Origin: Accumulibacter sp.
GTDB lineage: Bacteria > Pseudomonadota > Gammaproteobacteria > Burkholderiales > Rhodocyclaceae
NCBI RefSeq assembly: GCF_036625195.1
Contig: NZ_JAZKUG010000001.1
Location: 248,001 to 312,000 of the forward strand
Direction of reading: 5' to 3'
Length of the DNA stretch: 64,000 nt
Shown: one piece after another, positions 8,373 to 19,590 of the stretch
Numbering within the stretch: the stretch's first letter is position 1
Layout: each line of letters starts with the position of its first letter
Notes under the pieces: model-generated
Databases searched by the model: none
Told to the model about the DNA's origin: nothing
What the model saw: the letters and a program-made list of their open reading frames with translations, nothing else
Translations under genes and position numbers: made by a program

Positions 8373-8909
8373 TTATTTCTTCTTCTTCGTTTCCTTGATC
8401 ACGACGACTTCGTCCGCATGGCGAACGCCCTTGCCCTTGTAGGGTTCCGGCTTGCGATAGCTGCGCACTTCCGCCGCGACCTGGCCAACGAGTTGGCGGT
8501 CAACGCCCTTGATCACGATTTCCGTCTGCGTCGGTGTCACCGCCGTGATTCCGGCCGGCAACCTGTAGGCGACCGGATGCGAGAAGCCCAGCGAGAGGTT
8601 GAGCGTGTCGCCCTGAGCCTGCGCGCGATAGCCAACCCCAACCAGAGTCAACTTCCGCTCGAAGCCGGAACTGACCCCCGTCACCATGTTGGCGACCACG
8701 GCGCGCATCGTTCCCGACAGGGCGTCGGCCTCCGGTGCTCCCGCAACCGGCCTGCAGTGGAGGCTGCCACCTTCCTCTTCAATGCTCACCGCCGGGTTGG
8801 CGGCAAACTCGAGCTGGCCAAGCGGCCCCTTGACTGAAATCCGCTCGCTGGTCAAGGCGACGACAACCCCTGGCGGCAGGGCGATGGGTTTCTTTGCGAC
8901 TCGGGACAT
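8373..8909 (-). CDS. rplF: 50S ribosomal protein L6
   Basis: 50S protein near the GTPase-associated centre. The 178-residue product has two repeated alpha/beta domains. The C-terminal family signature is PEPYKGKGVRHADEVV, and a Lys-rich tail (KETKKKK) ends the chain. It follows rpsH by 9 nt. Confidence 0.98.
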   Translation of the reverse strand: MSRVAKKPIALPPGVVVALTSERISVKGPLGQLEFAANPAVSIEEEGGSLHCRPVAGAPEADALSGTMRAVVANMVTGVSSGFERKLTLVGVGYRAQAQGDTLNLSLGFSHPVAYRLPAGITAVTPTQTEIVIKGVDRQLVGQVAAEVRSYRKPEPYKGKGVRHADEVVVIKETKKKK

Positions 8910-8918
8910 GGCTACACC

Positions 8919-9314
8919 TTACGCGACAAAGCACAGAACCTCGCCGCCAACATGGTTGGCGCGGGCCCTGCGGTCGGTCATCACGCCCTTGGGAGTCGAC
9001 ACGATGGCTACTCCAAGACCGTTCATCACCTGTGGAATATCCCCAGCGCCCCGGTAAATCCGAAGCCCAGGTCGGGAAACGCGGTCGATCCGCTCGATCA
9101 CCGGTCGGCCCGCATAGTACTTGAGCCCGATTTCGAGCAACGGCTTGCCAGCGTTGGGATCAACCGAAAAGCCCTCGACGTACCCCTCGTCCTTCAAAAC
9201 TTGGGCAATGGCGACTTTCACCTTCGATGATGGCATGGCGACGGACGCCTTGCTCGCCATCTGGGCATTGCGGATGCGGGTCAGCATGTCGCTGATCGGA
9301 TCGCTCATACTCAT
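8919..9314 (-). CDS. rpsH: 30S ribosomal protein S8
   Basis: Primary 16S-binding protein of the central domain and, in Escherichia coli, the translational repressor of the spc operon. The 131-residue product starts MSMSDPISDMLTRIRNAQMA and ends GGEVLCFVA, with the conserved STPKGVMTDRRAR motif before it. The order rpsN-rpsH-rplF is canonical. Confidence 0.98.
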   Translation of the reverse strand: MSMSDPISDMLTRIRNAQMASKASVAMPSSKVKVAIAQVLKDEGYVEGFSVDPNAGKPLLEIGLKYYAGRPVIERIDRVSRPGLRIYRGAGDIPQVMNGLGVAIVSTPKGVMTDRRARANHVGGEVLCFVA

Positions 9315-9328
9315 TCTGTTCTCTCCTG

Positions 9329-9634
9329 CTACCAGCTAGCCTTGACCATGCCTGGCACTTCGCCCTGCATGAAGAACTCGCGCAGCTTGCCGCGAGCGAG
9401 GCCAAACTTGCGGAAGACGCCGCGCGGACGGCCAGTGAGTTGGCATCTGTTGCGCAGCCTGACCGGGCTGGCGTTGCGCGGCAACGCCTGCATCTTGAGA
9501 CGGGCATCGAATCGATCTTCGATCGACCGGCTCTGATCGGCGATCACAGCCAACAGTTCGGCACGTCTCGTGGCATATTTCTTGACAACCTTGCGCCGCT
9601 TTTCACCGCGGTTGATCACAGCGATTTTCGCCAT
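9329..9634 (-). CDS. rpsN: 30S ribosomal protein S14
   Basis: S14 of the 30S head. The 101-residue length and the absence of a CxxC zinc pair mark it as the long, zinc-independent form. The C-terminal half has RCQLTGRPRGVFRKFGLARG. So within this cluster S4 and L36 are zinc forms while S14 is not. Confidence 0.97.
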   Translation of the reverse strand: MAKIAVINRGEKRRKVVKKYATRRAELLAVIADQSRSIEDRFDARLKMQALPRNASPVRLRNRCQLTGRPRGVFRKFGLARGKLREFFMQGEVPGMVKASW

Positions 9635-9640
9635 TTCGTC

Positions 9641-10180
9641 TCAGTTCCTGAAAGGGAATTTGAACGCGCCAAGCAGGGCACGCGCCTCTTCATCGGTCTT
9701 GGCGGTAGTAGTGACACTGATGTTCATGCCGCGCAGAGCGTCGATCCGGTCGTACTCGATTTCCGGGAAGATGATCTGTTCCTTGAGACCCATGCTGTAA
9801 TTGCCGCGACCGTCGAAGCCCTTTCCGGAAATGCCGCGAAAATCACGAACGCGCGGCAACGCGACAGAGACCAAGCGATCGATGAACTCGAACATCCGCG
9901 GGCCCCGCAAGGTAACCATGCAACCGATCGCATAGCCCGTGCGAATCTTGAAGCCGGCAATGGATTTCCTGGCCTTGGTCATCACCGGCTTCTGACCGGC
10001 GATCTTGACCATGTCGCCCATTGCGTTTTCCAGGACTTTCTTGTCCGCCACGGCTTCCCCGACACCCATGTTGAGCGTCACCTTGGTGATCCGCGGCACT
10101 TCCATCTTCGACTTGTAGCCAAACTTCTGGGTCAATTCGGGAACCACCGTATCCGTGTAGTACTGCAGCAAACGCGCCAT
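9641..10180 (-). CDS. rplE: 50S ribosomal protein L5
   Basis: 5S-rRNA-binding protein of the central protuberance that contacts P-site tRNA. The 179-residue product contains GVGEAVADKKVLENA in the N-terminal half and GMNISVTTTAKTDEEARALL near the C-terminus. It is 6 nt from rpsN and 9 nt from rplX, within the spc operon. Confidence 0.98.
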   Translation of the reverse strand: MARLLQYYTDTVVPELTQKFGYKSKMEVPRITKVTLNMGVGEAVADKKVLENAMGDMVKIAGQKPVMTKARKSIAGFKIRTGYAIGCMVTLRGPRMFEFIDRLVSVALPRVRDFRGISGKGFDGRGNYSMGLKEQIIFPEIEYDRIDALRGMNISVTTTAKTDEEARALLGAFKFPFRN

Positions 10181-10189
10181 GATTGATCC

Positions 10190-10507
10190 TTATACCCCCA
10201 AGACTTCACCGTTCGACTTGAAAAACCGTACCTTCGTACCATCCTCAAGCTTCCTGAAGCCGACCCGGTCCGCTTTCCTAGTGGCCGGGTTGTAAAGCGC
10301 CACATTCGACACGTGCAGCGGCATTTCCTTCTCGGTGATGCCCCCGACGACGCCCTTCACCGGATTCGGCTTGACGTGCTTCTTGACACGGTTCACCCCT
10401 TCGACGAGAACATGCTCAGCGCCCGAACGAGCGAGGACGGTTCCCCGCTTTCCCTTGTCCTTGCCGGCGAGGACCACGACGTCATCGCCCTTACGAATCT
10501 TTTCCAT
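10190..10507 (-). CDS. rplX: 50S ribosomal protein L24
   Basis: Assembly-initiator protein of the 50S subunit. The 105-residue product begins with a KOW motif (IRKGDDVVVLAGKDKGKRGTV) and has the conserved GVNRVKKHVKPNP. Gaps of 9 and 7 nt to its neighbours imply co-transcription and coupled translation. Confidence 0.98.
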   Translation of the reverse strand: MEKIRKGDDVVVLAGKDKGKRGTVLARSGAEHVLVEGVNRVKKHVKPNPVKGVVGGITEKEMPLHVSNVALYNPATRKADRVGFRKLEDGTKVRFFKSNGEVLGV

Positions 10508-10514
10508 GGTCCTC

Positions 10515-10883
10515 CTACAGCACTTCCGGGGCCAGCGAGACGATCTTCATGAAGCGGTCGCCACGCAACTCGCGCGTCACCGGCCCGAAGATGCGCGTAC
10601 CGATCGGCTCCATCTTGTTGTTGAGCAGGACGGCGGCGTTGTGGTCGAACCTGACGAGCGATCCGTCGACCCGACGGACCCCCTTCGCCGTGCGTACCAC
10701 GACGGCACTGTAAACGTCGCCCTTCTTGACACGTCCGCGCGGCGCGGCATCCTTGATCGCCACCTTGATGATGTCACCAACACCTGCGTAACGGCGCTTC
10801 GAACCACCGAGCACCTTGATGCACATCACCGAGCGCGCACCGGTATTGTCGGCAACGTCGAGAGTAGTCTGTACTTGAATCAT
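10515..10883 (-). CDS. rplN: 50S ribosomal protein L14
   Basis: 50S interface protein that forms bridge B8. The 122-residue product starts MIQVQTTLDVADNTGARSVM and ends RFMKIVSLAPEVL, both near-invariant. It is the first gene of the classical spc operon. The 130-nt gap upstream, the largest between the S10 and spc genes, holds a TATAAT promoter box. Confidence 0.98.
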   Translation of the reverse strand: MIQVQTTLDVADNTGARSVMCIKVLGGSKRRYAGVGDIIKVAIKDAAPRGRVKKGDVYSAVVVRTAKGVRRVDGSLVRFDHNAAVLLNNKMEPIGTRIFGPVTRELRGDRFMKIVSLAPEVL

Positions 10884-10982
10884 GTGTCACTCCAACTTGG
10901 CCCGCAACGGCGGTCAGTCTTGGAACCCGCTAGGGGAGAAACGCTCGACCGGTTACTGCCGTCGGGCGCAGGAAAACCGCCG

Positions 10983-10988
10983 ATTATA
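10983..10988 (-). promoter_or_regulatory. -10 box of a probable spc-operon promoter (rplN)
   Basis: A perfect TATAAT on the minus strand in the rpsQ-rplN gap, with only partial -35 candidates (TTGCGT at 16 bp). It would give a leader of about 93 nt before rplN. This is where Escherichia coli has Pspc. Confidence 0.55.
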
Positions 10989-11013
10989 TCCGGAGCGCAA
11001 ACAAACGCAAGAA

Positions 11014-11280
11014 CTATATCGCGACCGCTCGTTGGAGCAGCCGACTGACCACCCAAGACTTGGTCTTCGACAGCGGTCGGGACTCCTGGATTTCCACCGT
11101 GTCGCCGAGCTTCGCCTCGTTGTTTTCGTTCTGGGCGTGGTACTTGCTGGAGCGGACGATGATCTTGTCGTACATCGCGTGCTTGACACGACGCTCGACC
11201 AAGACGGTCACCGTCTTTTCCATCTTGTCACTGACGACGCGCCCAATCAGGGTGCGCTTGCTGCTCTTGGTCTCGCTCAT
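11014..11280 (-). CDS. rpsQ: 30S ribosomal protein S17
   Basis: Primary 16S-binding OB-fold protein of 88 residues, with the conserved LIGRVVSDKMEKTVTVLVER and a YHAQNENNEAKLGDTVEI segment. Its start overlaps the rpmC stop by 4 nt (ATGA), so the genes are translationally coupled. It is the last gene of the S10 block. Confidence 0.97.
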   Translation of the reverse strand: MSETKSSKRTLIGRVVSDKMEKTVTVLVERRVKHAMYDKIIVRSSKYHAQNENNEAKLGDTVEIQESRPLSKTKSWVVSRLLQRAVAI

Positions 11281-11474
11281 TGAACCGCCTTTTCACGAAG
11301 AAGCGTCCGCACGCGCGCGATCTCACGGCGCACCTTGCCGACCTGGCTGTTGTTCGTCAGCTGCTGGGTAGCAAGCTGCATCCGCAATCCGAACTGCGCC
11401 TTCAGCAGGGCGAGCAGTTCCTGGTTCAGCTCATCGACCGATTTTGCTCTGAGTTCACTGGCTTTCATGATCAC
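11277..11474 (-). CDS. rpmC: 50S ribosomal protein L29
   Basis: Small helical 50S protein by the exit tunnel, where chaperones and SRP dock. 65 residues (MKASELRAKSVDELNQEL) after an optional two-residue start extension; the internal ATG at residue 3 is the other candidate start. It overlaps rplP and rpsQ by 4 nt each. Confidence 0.96.
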   Translation of the reverse strand: MIMKASELRAKSVDELNQELLALLKAQFGLRMQLATQQLTNNSQVGKVRREIARVRTLLREKAVQ

Positions 11475-11884
11475 CCCATCATGCGTGTGACAAACACCGT
11501 CGGGATCGGCAGCTTCGCGGCCGCGAGTGAGAAGGCCTCGCGGGCCAGGCTTTCACTTACCCCATCCATCTCGTAGAGGACCTTGCCCGGCTTGATCTCG
11601 GCGACGTAGTACTCGGGACTTCCCTTGCCGCTGCCCATGCGGACCTCTGCCGGCTTCTTCGAAATCGGTTTGTCGGGGAAGATGCGAATCCAGATGCGGC
11701 CGCCGCGCTTGATGTGGCGGGTCATGGCGCGCCGCGCGGCCTCGATCTGCCTGGCAGTCAGCCGCCCGCGGCCAATCGACTTCAGCCCATACTCGCCAAA
11801 ACTCACCTTGGCCCCGCGCAACGCAAGGCCCGTATTGCGGCCCTTCTGCTCCTTGCGGTATTTTCTTCTAGCTGGCTGCAGCAT
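11471..11884 (-). CDS. rplP: 50S ribosomal protein L16
   Basis: 50S protein that orients A-site tRNA. The 137-residue product starts MLQPARRKYRKEQKGRNTGL and contains the arginine loop of the family (RMGSGKGSPEYYVA). The start lies inside the 3' end of rpsC with a 17-nt overlap, an unusually long but common coupling at this junction. Confidence 0.97.
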   Translation of the reverse strand: MLQPARRKYRKEQKGRNTGLALRGAKVSFGEYGLKSIGRGRLTARQIEAARRAMTRHIKRGGRIWIRIFPDKPISKKPAEVRMGSGKGSPEYYVAEIKPGKVLYEMDGVSESLAREAFSLAAAKLPIPTVFVTRMMG

Positions 11885-12704
11885 CTGTCGTTCCTGCCTT
11901 TCTCACTCGTTTCACGGGCGCCCTGGCTTCCCCGGGCGCGCCTTCTACCCTGGCAACCTCGTCCGCTCCTCTCGCTGGGCGCCCTCTGTCTGCGCCGTCA
12001 GCCGGCCGGGCACCGAGGCGCCGCGGCCGCCTCTGTTCTTCGAGCGCGCTGTCCGCAGTCGCCGCCTGCTCGCTGCGAGCAAGAATCTCACCCTTGAACA
12101 CCCATACCTTGACGCCGATCAGACCGTAGGTCGTCAGCGCTTCGGAGGTGGCGTAGTCGATGTCGGCCCGCAGAGTGTGCAGCGGCACGCGACCCTCCCG
12201 ATACCACTCGCGGCGGGCGATCTCGGCCCCGTTGAGACGGCCCGAACTCATGATCTTGATCCCCTGTGCACCGAGGCGCATCGCGTTCTGCATCGCTCGT
12301 TTCATCGCCCGGCGGAACATGATCCGCTTTTCCAGCTGCTGGGTGATCGAATCGGCAATCAGTTGCGCATCCAGTTCCGGCTTGCGGATCTCCTCGATAC
12401 CAACATGCACCGGCACGCCCATGATCTTTTGCAAGGCAGCGCGCAGGTTGTCGATCTCCTCGCCCTTCTTGCCGATAACGACGCCAGGCCGCGCCGAGAA
12501 GATCGTCACGCGTGCATTCTTCGCTGGACGCTCGATGAGGATGCGACCGACGGAGGCGTGTTTCAGCTTCTTGTGGAGGTACTCCCGAACACGCAGATCC
12601 TCGTTGAGCATGCCGGCAAACTGCTTGCTGTTGGCGTACCAACGTGACGACCAATCACGGGTGACTGAAAGACGAAAGCCGGTAGGATGAATCTTTTGTC
12701 CCAT
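11868..12704 (-). CDS. rpsC: 30S ribosomal protein S3 with long C-terminal tail
   Basis: S3 forms part of the mRNA entry helicase. Residues 1-210 match the family: MGQKIHPTGFRLSVTRDWSS, a KH domain around VVIGKKGEEIDNLR, and the C-terminal domain ending GVKVWVFKGEIL. A tail of about 65 residues rich in Arg, Ala, Gly and Glu follows, making 278 residues against about 233 in Escherichia coli. Tails of this kind occur in other betaproteobacteria; its role is unknown. The tail overlaps the rplP start. Confidence 0.98.
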   Translation of the reverse strand: MGQKIHPTGFRLSVTRDWSSRWYANSKQFAGMLNEDLRVREYLHKKLKHASVGRILIERPAKNARVTIFSARPGVVIGKKGEEIDNLRAALQKIMGVPVHVGIEEIRKPELDAQLIADSITQQLEKRIMFRRAMKRAMQNAMRLGAQGIKIMSSGRLNGAEIARREWYREGRVPLHTLRADIDYATSEALTTYGLIGVKVWVFKGEILARSEQAATADSALEEQRRPRRLGARPADGADRGRPARGADEVARVEGAPGEARAPVKRVRKAGTTDAAAS

Positions 12705-12713
12705 TCTTGTTCC

Positions 12714-13049
12714 TCAGTTGCCGACAGTCAGGAAGACGTGACACGTCGGCTTGACGATCCGGTTGCCGCGCCCTTTCGCCCGCGCAGTGAAGCGCTTGAG
12801 CACCACGCCCTTTTCGACGAAGATCGTCTTCACCTTCAGTTCGTCGATGTCGGCCCCATCGTTGTGCTCGGCATTGGCGATCGCCGACTCGAGCACCTTC
12901 TTGATGATGCCGGCACCCTTCTTGGGACTGAAAGCAAGGATGTTCAGCGCCCTGTCCACTGGCAGACCACGAATCTGGTCTGCCACCAGCCGGCCCTTTT
13001 GACTCGACAGTCGCACACCGCGCAACACAGCACGAGTTTCCATATTCAT
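12714..13049 (-). CDS. rplV: 50S ribosomal protein L22
   Basis: 50S protein whose beta-hairpin lines the exit tunnel. The 111-residue product carries LSSQKGRLVADQIRGLPVDR and the tunnel-hairpin segment with RAKGRGNRIVKPTCHV. It follows rpsS by 4 nt, and the order rpsS-rplV-rpsC is canonical. Confidence 0.97.
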   Translation of the reverse strand: MNMETRAVLRGVRLSSQKGRLVADQIRGLPVDRALNILAFSPKKGAGIIKKVLESAIANAEHNDGADIDELKVKTIFVEKGVVLKRFTARAKGRGNRIVKPTCHVFLTVGN

Positions 13050-13053
13050 TCCC

Positions 13054-13329
13054 CTACTTCTTGGCCTTCTTGCCAGACGTATGGCCCTTGAAGGTACGAG
13101 TCAGCGAAAACTCGCCCAACTTGTGCCCGACCATGTTCTCGGTGATGTACACCGGTATGTGCTGTTTGCCGTTATGGACGGCGATCGTCAGGCCGACGAA
13201 GTCCGGCAGAACCGTTGAGCGGCGCGACCAAGTCTTGATCGGGCGCTTGTCGCCAGTCGCACGGACTGCGCTGACCTTGTTGATCAGGTGGGCATCAGCA
13301 AACGGGCCCTTTTTAACGGAACGTCCCAT
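13054..13329 (-). CDS. rpsS: 30S ribosomal protein S19
   Basis: S19 sits in the 30S head and makes the B1a bridge. The 91-residue product starts MGRSVKKGPFADAHL and has the signature VHNGKQHIPVYITENMVGHK followed by LGEFSLTRTFKGH. It lies 13 nt after rplB. Confidence 0.98.
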   Translation of the reverse strand: MGRSVKKGPFADAHLINKVSAVRATGDKRPIKTWSRRSTVLPDFVGLTIAVHNGKQHIPVYITENMVGHKLGEFSLTRTFKGHTSGKKAKK

Positions 13330-13342
13330 GGTTCTCTATCCC

Positions 13343-14170
13343 TTAGCGTTTTTGCCGGCGCTGCACGATCATCGAAGTCGTACGCTTGTTGCGACGAGTA
13401 CGATAGCCCTTGGTCTTGGTACCCCACGGGCTGACCGGATGCATGCCCGATGCCGTCTTCCCTTCGCCACCACCATGCGGATGGTCGATCGGGTTCATGG
13501 CGACGCCGCGCACCGTCGGCCGAACACCGCGCCAACGGGTGCCACCCGCCTTGCCTATGGAACGGAGGCTATGCTCTTCATTGCCGACCTCGCCAATCGT
13601 CGCCCGACACTCGACATGCACGCGGCGAATCTCGCCGGAGCGCAGCCGCAACTGCGCGTGCACTCCTTCGCGCGCCAGCAGCTGCACCGAGGTTCCGGCC
13701 GATCGCGCAAGCTGCGCACCCTTGCCAGGGACCATCTCGACACAATGGATGGTCGTGCCGACCGGGATGTTGCGGATGGGCAACGCGTTACCGACCCTGA
13801 TCGGTGCCTCTGAGCCACTTGTCACCTGCTGACCCACCGTCAGACCCTTCGGGGCAATGATGTACCGACGCTCGCCGTCGGCATAGCAGAGCAGGGCAAT
13901 GTTGGCGGTGCGGTTGGGATCGTACTCGAGCCGCTCAACCTTCGCCGGCACGCCATCCTTCGTACGCTTGAAATCGACCAGGCGGTAATGCTGCTTGTGG
14001 CCGCCACCCTGATGTCGGGTCGTCACGTGACCGTTGTTGTTGCGGCCCGCCTTCTTCGACTGTTGCTCGATGAGCCGGGCGACCGGAGCGCCCTTGTGCA
14101 GATTCGCGTTGACGACGCGGATCACGGCACGCCGGCCGGGCGAAGTCGGTTTGACTTTGACGAGAGCCAT
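13343..14170 (-). CDS. rplB: 50S ribosomal protein L2
   Basis: Large 50S protein close to the peptidyl transferase centre. The 275-residue product has an OB-fold and SH3-like domain and the conserved C-terminal loop NPIDHPHGGGEGKTASG, including the near-invariant histidine implicated in peptidyl transferase function. Its start overlaps the rplW stop by one base. Confidence 0.99.
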   Translation of the reverse strand: MALVKVKPTSPGRRAVIRVVNANLHKGAPVARLIEQQSKKAGRNNNGHVTTRHQGGGHKQHYRLVDFKRTKDGVPAKVERLEYDPNRTANIALLCYADGERRYIIAPKGLTVGQQVTSGSEAPIRVGNALPIRNIPVGTTIHCVEMVPGKGAQLARSAGTSVQLLAREGVHAQLRLRSGEIRRVHVECRATIGEVGNEEHSLRSIGKAGGTRWRGVRPTVRGVAMNPIDHPHGGGEGKTASGMHPVSPWGTKTKGYRTRRNKRTTSMIVQRRQKR

Positions 14171-14472
14171 CAGACGCCCCCTCCATCGACGAAGTTGATT
14201 TCCTGACCGGGCTTGAGACAGACAAAAGCCTTCTTCCAGCCACTGCGGCGACCGGCAACGCGGCCAAAGCGCTTTTTCTTGCCCTTGACATTGGCCATCT
14301 GCACTGAGTCGACCGAAACCTTGAAGAGCAGCTCGACAGCACCCTTGACCTCGGCCTTGGTCGCATCGGACACGACGCGGAAGATCACCTGGTCATGCTT
14401 GTCGGCAACAAAGGTCGCCTTCTCGGAGATCTGCGGCGCCAACAGCACCTGCATCAGACGTTGTTCGTTCAT
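14170..14472 (-). CDS. rplW: 50S ribosomal protein L23
   Basis: L23 is the docking site for trigger factor and SRP at the exit tunnel. The 100-residue product has SEKATFVADKHDQVIFRV and the tunnel-loop segment GKKKRFGRVAGRRSGWKKA. It overlaps rplD by 4 nt and rplB by 1 nt. Confidence 0.97.
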   Translation of the reverse strand: MNEQRLMQVLLAPQISEKATFVADKHDQVIFRVVSDATKAEVKGAVELLFKVSVDSVQMANVKGKKKRFGRVAGRRSGWKKAFVCLKPGQEINFVDGGGV

Positions 14473-15089
14473 CCCAGGATCTCCTCAAACTTCGCCACCG
14501 CCGCGCGCGTCATCAGCACCTTGCCGAAGCGGACCAGGGAGACCGGATCGGCCTGGTGGACCTCCAGCACGAGAACATTCGGCAGGTTGCGCGCCGCCAG
14601 GAAGACATTCTCGTCGAGCGCATCGGTGATCACGAGCACCGAGTCGTAGCCCATACTCTTGATTTTGTTAGCAAAGAGCTTGGTCTTCGGAGCCTCGACC
14701 GTCAGGCTTTCGACAACGGCCAAACGATCGTCCCGTGCCAGCTGCGACAGGATTGAAGCCATTCCGGCGCGATACATCTTGCGGTTGAGCTTCTGGCGGA
14801 AGTTCTCATCCGCCAGGTTCGGGAATGCCCGACCACCACCGCGCCAGATCGGCGACGACGACATTCCAGCCCGCGCCCTGCCGGTACCTTTCTGGCGCCA
14901 CGGCTTCTTGGTGGTGTGTGCAACTTCGTGGCGGTCGCGCTGGGCGCGATTGCCGCCACGGGCGTTAGCCTGGTAGGCAACCAGCACCTGATGTACCAGC
15001 GCCTCGTTGTACTCGCGGCCAAAGAGCGTATCCGATGCCTCGAGGCGACTCGCCTCCAGGCCCTGTTCGTTGATCAGCTTGAGTTCCAT
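14469..15089 (-). CDS. rplD: 50S ribosomal protein L4
   Basis: L4 lines the exit tunnel and, in Escherichia coli, autoregulates the S10 operon. The 206-residue product carries the conserved loop segment KKPWRQKGTGRARAG (macrolide-contact loop) without visible resistance-type deletions. It immediately follows rplC with no gap. Confidence 0.98.
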   Translation of the reverse strand: MELKLINEQGLEASRLEASDTLFGREYNEALVHQVLVAYQANARGGNRAQRDRHEVAHTTKKPWRQKGTGRARAGMSSSPIWRGGGRAFPNLADENFRQKLNRKMYRAGMASILSQLARDDRLAVVESLTVEAPKTKLFANKIKSMGYDSVLVITDALDENVFLAARNLPNVLVLEVHQADPVSLVRFGKVLMTRAAVAKFEEILG

Positions 15090-15734
15090 TTATGCCCCCG
15101 CCTTGACTGCAGGCCGCACGATCACGTCTGCCCCTTTGGCACCCGGTACGGCACCCTTGAGCAGGAGCAACTGACGCTCGACATCGACGCGGACGACCTC
15201 CAGATTCTGCTGCGTGCGCTTGACGTCGCCAAAGTGACCCGCCATCTTCTGACCGGGAAACACCCGCCCCGGATCCTGCGCCATGCCGGTGGATCCCGGT
15301 GCCCTGTGCGACACCGAGTTGCCGTGCGCGGCACCCTGGGACTTGAAGTTGTGCCGCTTGATCGACCCCGAAAAACCCTTGCCGATCGTTTGTGCAGTGA
15401 CGTCGACCTTCTGACCAACGGTGAATATCGTCACACTGATCTGATCGCCGGCCTTCAGCGCCGCGAGGTCGTCGACCGAGACGGGAAATTCCTTGAGAAC
15501 GTGCCCGGCCTCGACGCCAGCCTTGGCAAGATGCCCGGCCATTGGCTTGTTGACACGTGACGGACGGCGTTTGCCGAAAGCGATCTGGACGGCAGGATAG
15601 CCATCCGTTGCTGGCGTTTTGATCTGGGCAACGCGATTGTTCGACACGTCGAGCACGGTTACCGGGATGCTGGCTCCATCGTCGGTAAAGATGCGCGTCA
15701 TGCCGACCTTGCGCCCTACAAGGCCTAGACTCAT
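15090..15734 (-). CDS. rplC: 50S ribosomal protein L3
   Basis: L3 is an early-assembling 50S protein with a finger reaching the peptidyl transferase centre. The 214-residue product starts MSLGLVGRKVGMTRIFTDDG and includes the finger APGSTGMAQDPGRVFPGQKM; the Gln in that finger is the residue methylated by PrmB in relatives. A promoter and leader hairpin lie in the 112-nt gap upstream. Confidence 0.98.
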   Translation of the reverse strand: MSLGLVGRKVGMTRIFTDDGASIPVTVLDVSNNRVAQIKTPATDGYPAVQIAFGKRRPSRVNKPMAGHLAKAGVEAGHVLKEFPVSVDDLAALKAGDQISVTIFTVGQKVDVTAQTIGKGFSGSIKRHNFKSQGAAHGNSVSHRAPGSTGMAQDPGRVFPGQKMAGHFGDVKRTQQNLEVVRVDVERQLLLLKGAVPGAKGADVIVRPAVKAGA

Positions 15735-15786
15735 GCTTATTCTCCTCTGACCGGCTACGATTGGCCGGCGAGCACTGCTGAATGAA

Positions 15787-15813
15787 CGGGCAGCTCCAGC
15801 CTCGGTCTGCCCG
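15787..15813 (-). promoter_or_regulatory. leader hairpin upstream of rplC
   Basis: A perfect 7-bp stem (15787-15793 with 15807-15813) lies in the transcript predicted from the promoter just upstream. A second, smaller GCCGG/CCGGC hairpin lies closer to rplC. There is no U run, so it is not a terminator. A role in L4-type autoregulation is conjecture. Confidence 0.35.
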
Positions 15814-15826
15814 GCGAAAGGCGGCG

Positions 15827-15855
15827 ATTATAGCCGCAAGAAGCCCTTACTGCAA
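15827..15855 (-). promoter_or_regulatory. strong internal promoter for rplC
   Basis: On the minus strand TTGCAG (15850-15855) and TATAAT (15827-15832) are separated by exactly 17 bp. The -35 hexamer is formed by the last two sense codons of rpsJ (Leu-Gln) plus the neighbouring base, directly before its TAA. The transcript would begin near 15820, giving a leader of about 86 nt. Confidence 0.65.
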
Positions 15856-16158
15856 CTTGATTTCCACGTCCACACCCGCTGGCAAGTCGAGTTTCATCAA
15901 GGCGTCGACAGTCTTGTCGGTCGGATCGATGATATCCATCAGGCGCAGGTGCGTGCGAATCTCGAGCTGGTCGCGCGAGGTCTTGTCGACGTGCGGCGAG
16001 CGCAGCAGGTCATAGCGCTGGATACGCGTCGGCAAGGGCACTGGGCCGCGGACAACCGCTCCCGTGCGCTTGGCGGTGTCCACGATCTCCTGCGCCGACT
16101 GATCGATCAGGCGATAGTCGAAGGCCTTCAGGCGAATACGGATTTTCTGGCTTTGCAT
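15847..16158 (-). CDS. rpsJ: 30S ribosomal protein S10 (NusE)
   Basis: S10 is a 30S head protein that also joins NusB and NusG in antitermination complexes. The start at MQSQKIRIRLKAFDYRLID gives 103 residues, the family length; an upstream in-frame ATG at 16191 would add 11 residues unlike S10. The tail of the gene carries the -35 box of the rplC promoter. It is the first gene of the S10 block, 59 nt after tuf. Confidence 0.98.
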   Translation of the reverse strand: MQSQKIRIRLKAFDYRLIDQSAQEIVDTAKRTGAVVRGPVPLPTRIQRYDLLRSPHVDKTSRDQLEIRTHLRLMDIIDPTDKTVDALMKLDLPAGVDVEIKLQ

Positions 16159-16179
16159 TTTCGATTTCCAAAGAACGAT

Positions 16180-16201
16180 CAGCGGCGCCAAGGTGCCGCT
16201 G
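16180..16201 (-). promoter_or_regulatory. hairpin between tuf and rpsJ
   Basis: A 7-bp CAGCGGC/GCCGCTG stem with an 8-nt loop occupies most of the 59-nt tuf-rpsJ gap. Only a short interrupted U-rich stretch follows, so it is at best a partial terminator or a processing site. Confidence 0.3.
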
Positions 16202-16217
16202 TGGGGGTTTGGCCGAT

Positions 16218-17408
<1,191 letters not shown>

Positions 17409-17429
17409 TAACGTATCCTCAAAACAGGG

Positions 17430-19523
<2,094 letters not shown>

Positions 19524-19590
19524 AGTAATGGACCTTCACTAATAAAGAACGATAGGCAGCGCCGGCGGGAGCGGCGCCGCTGCGGTACGA

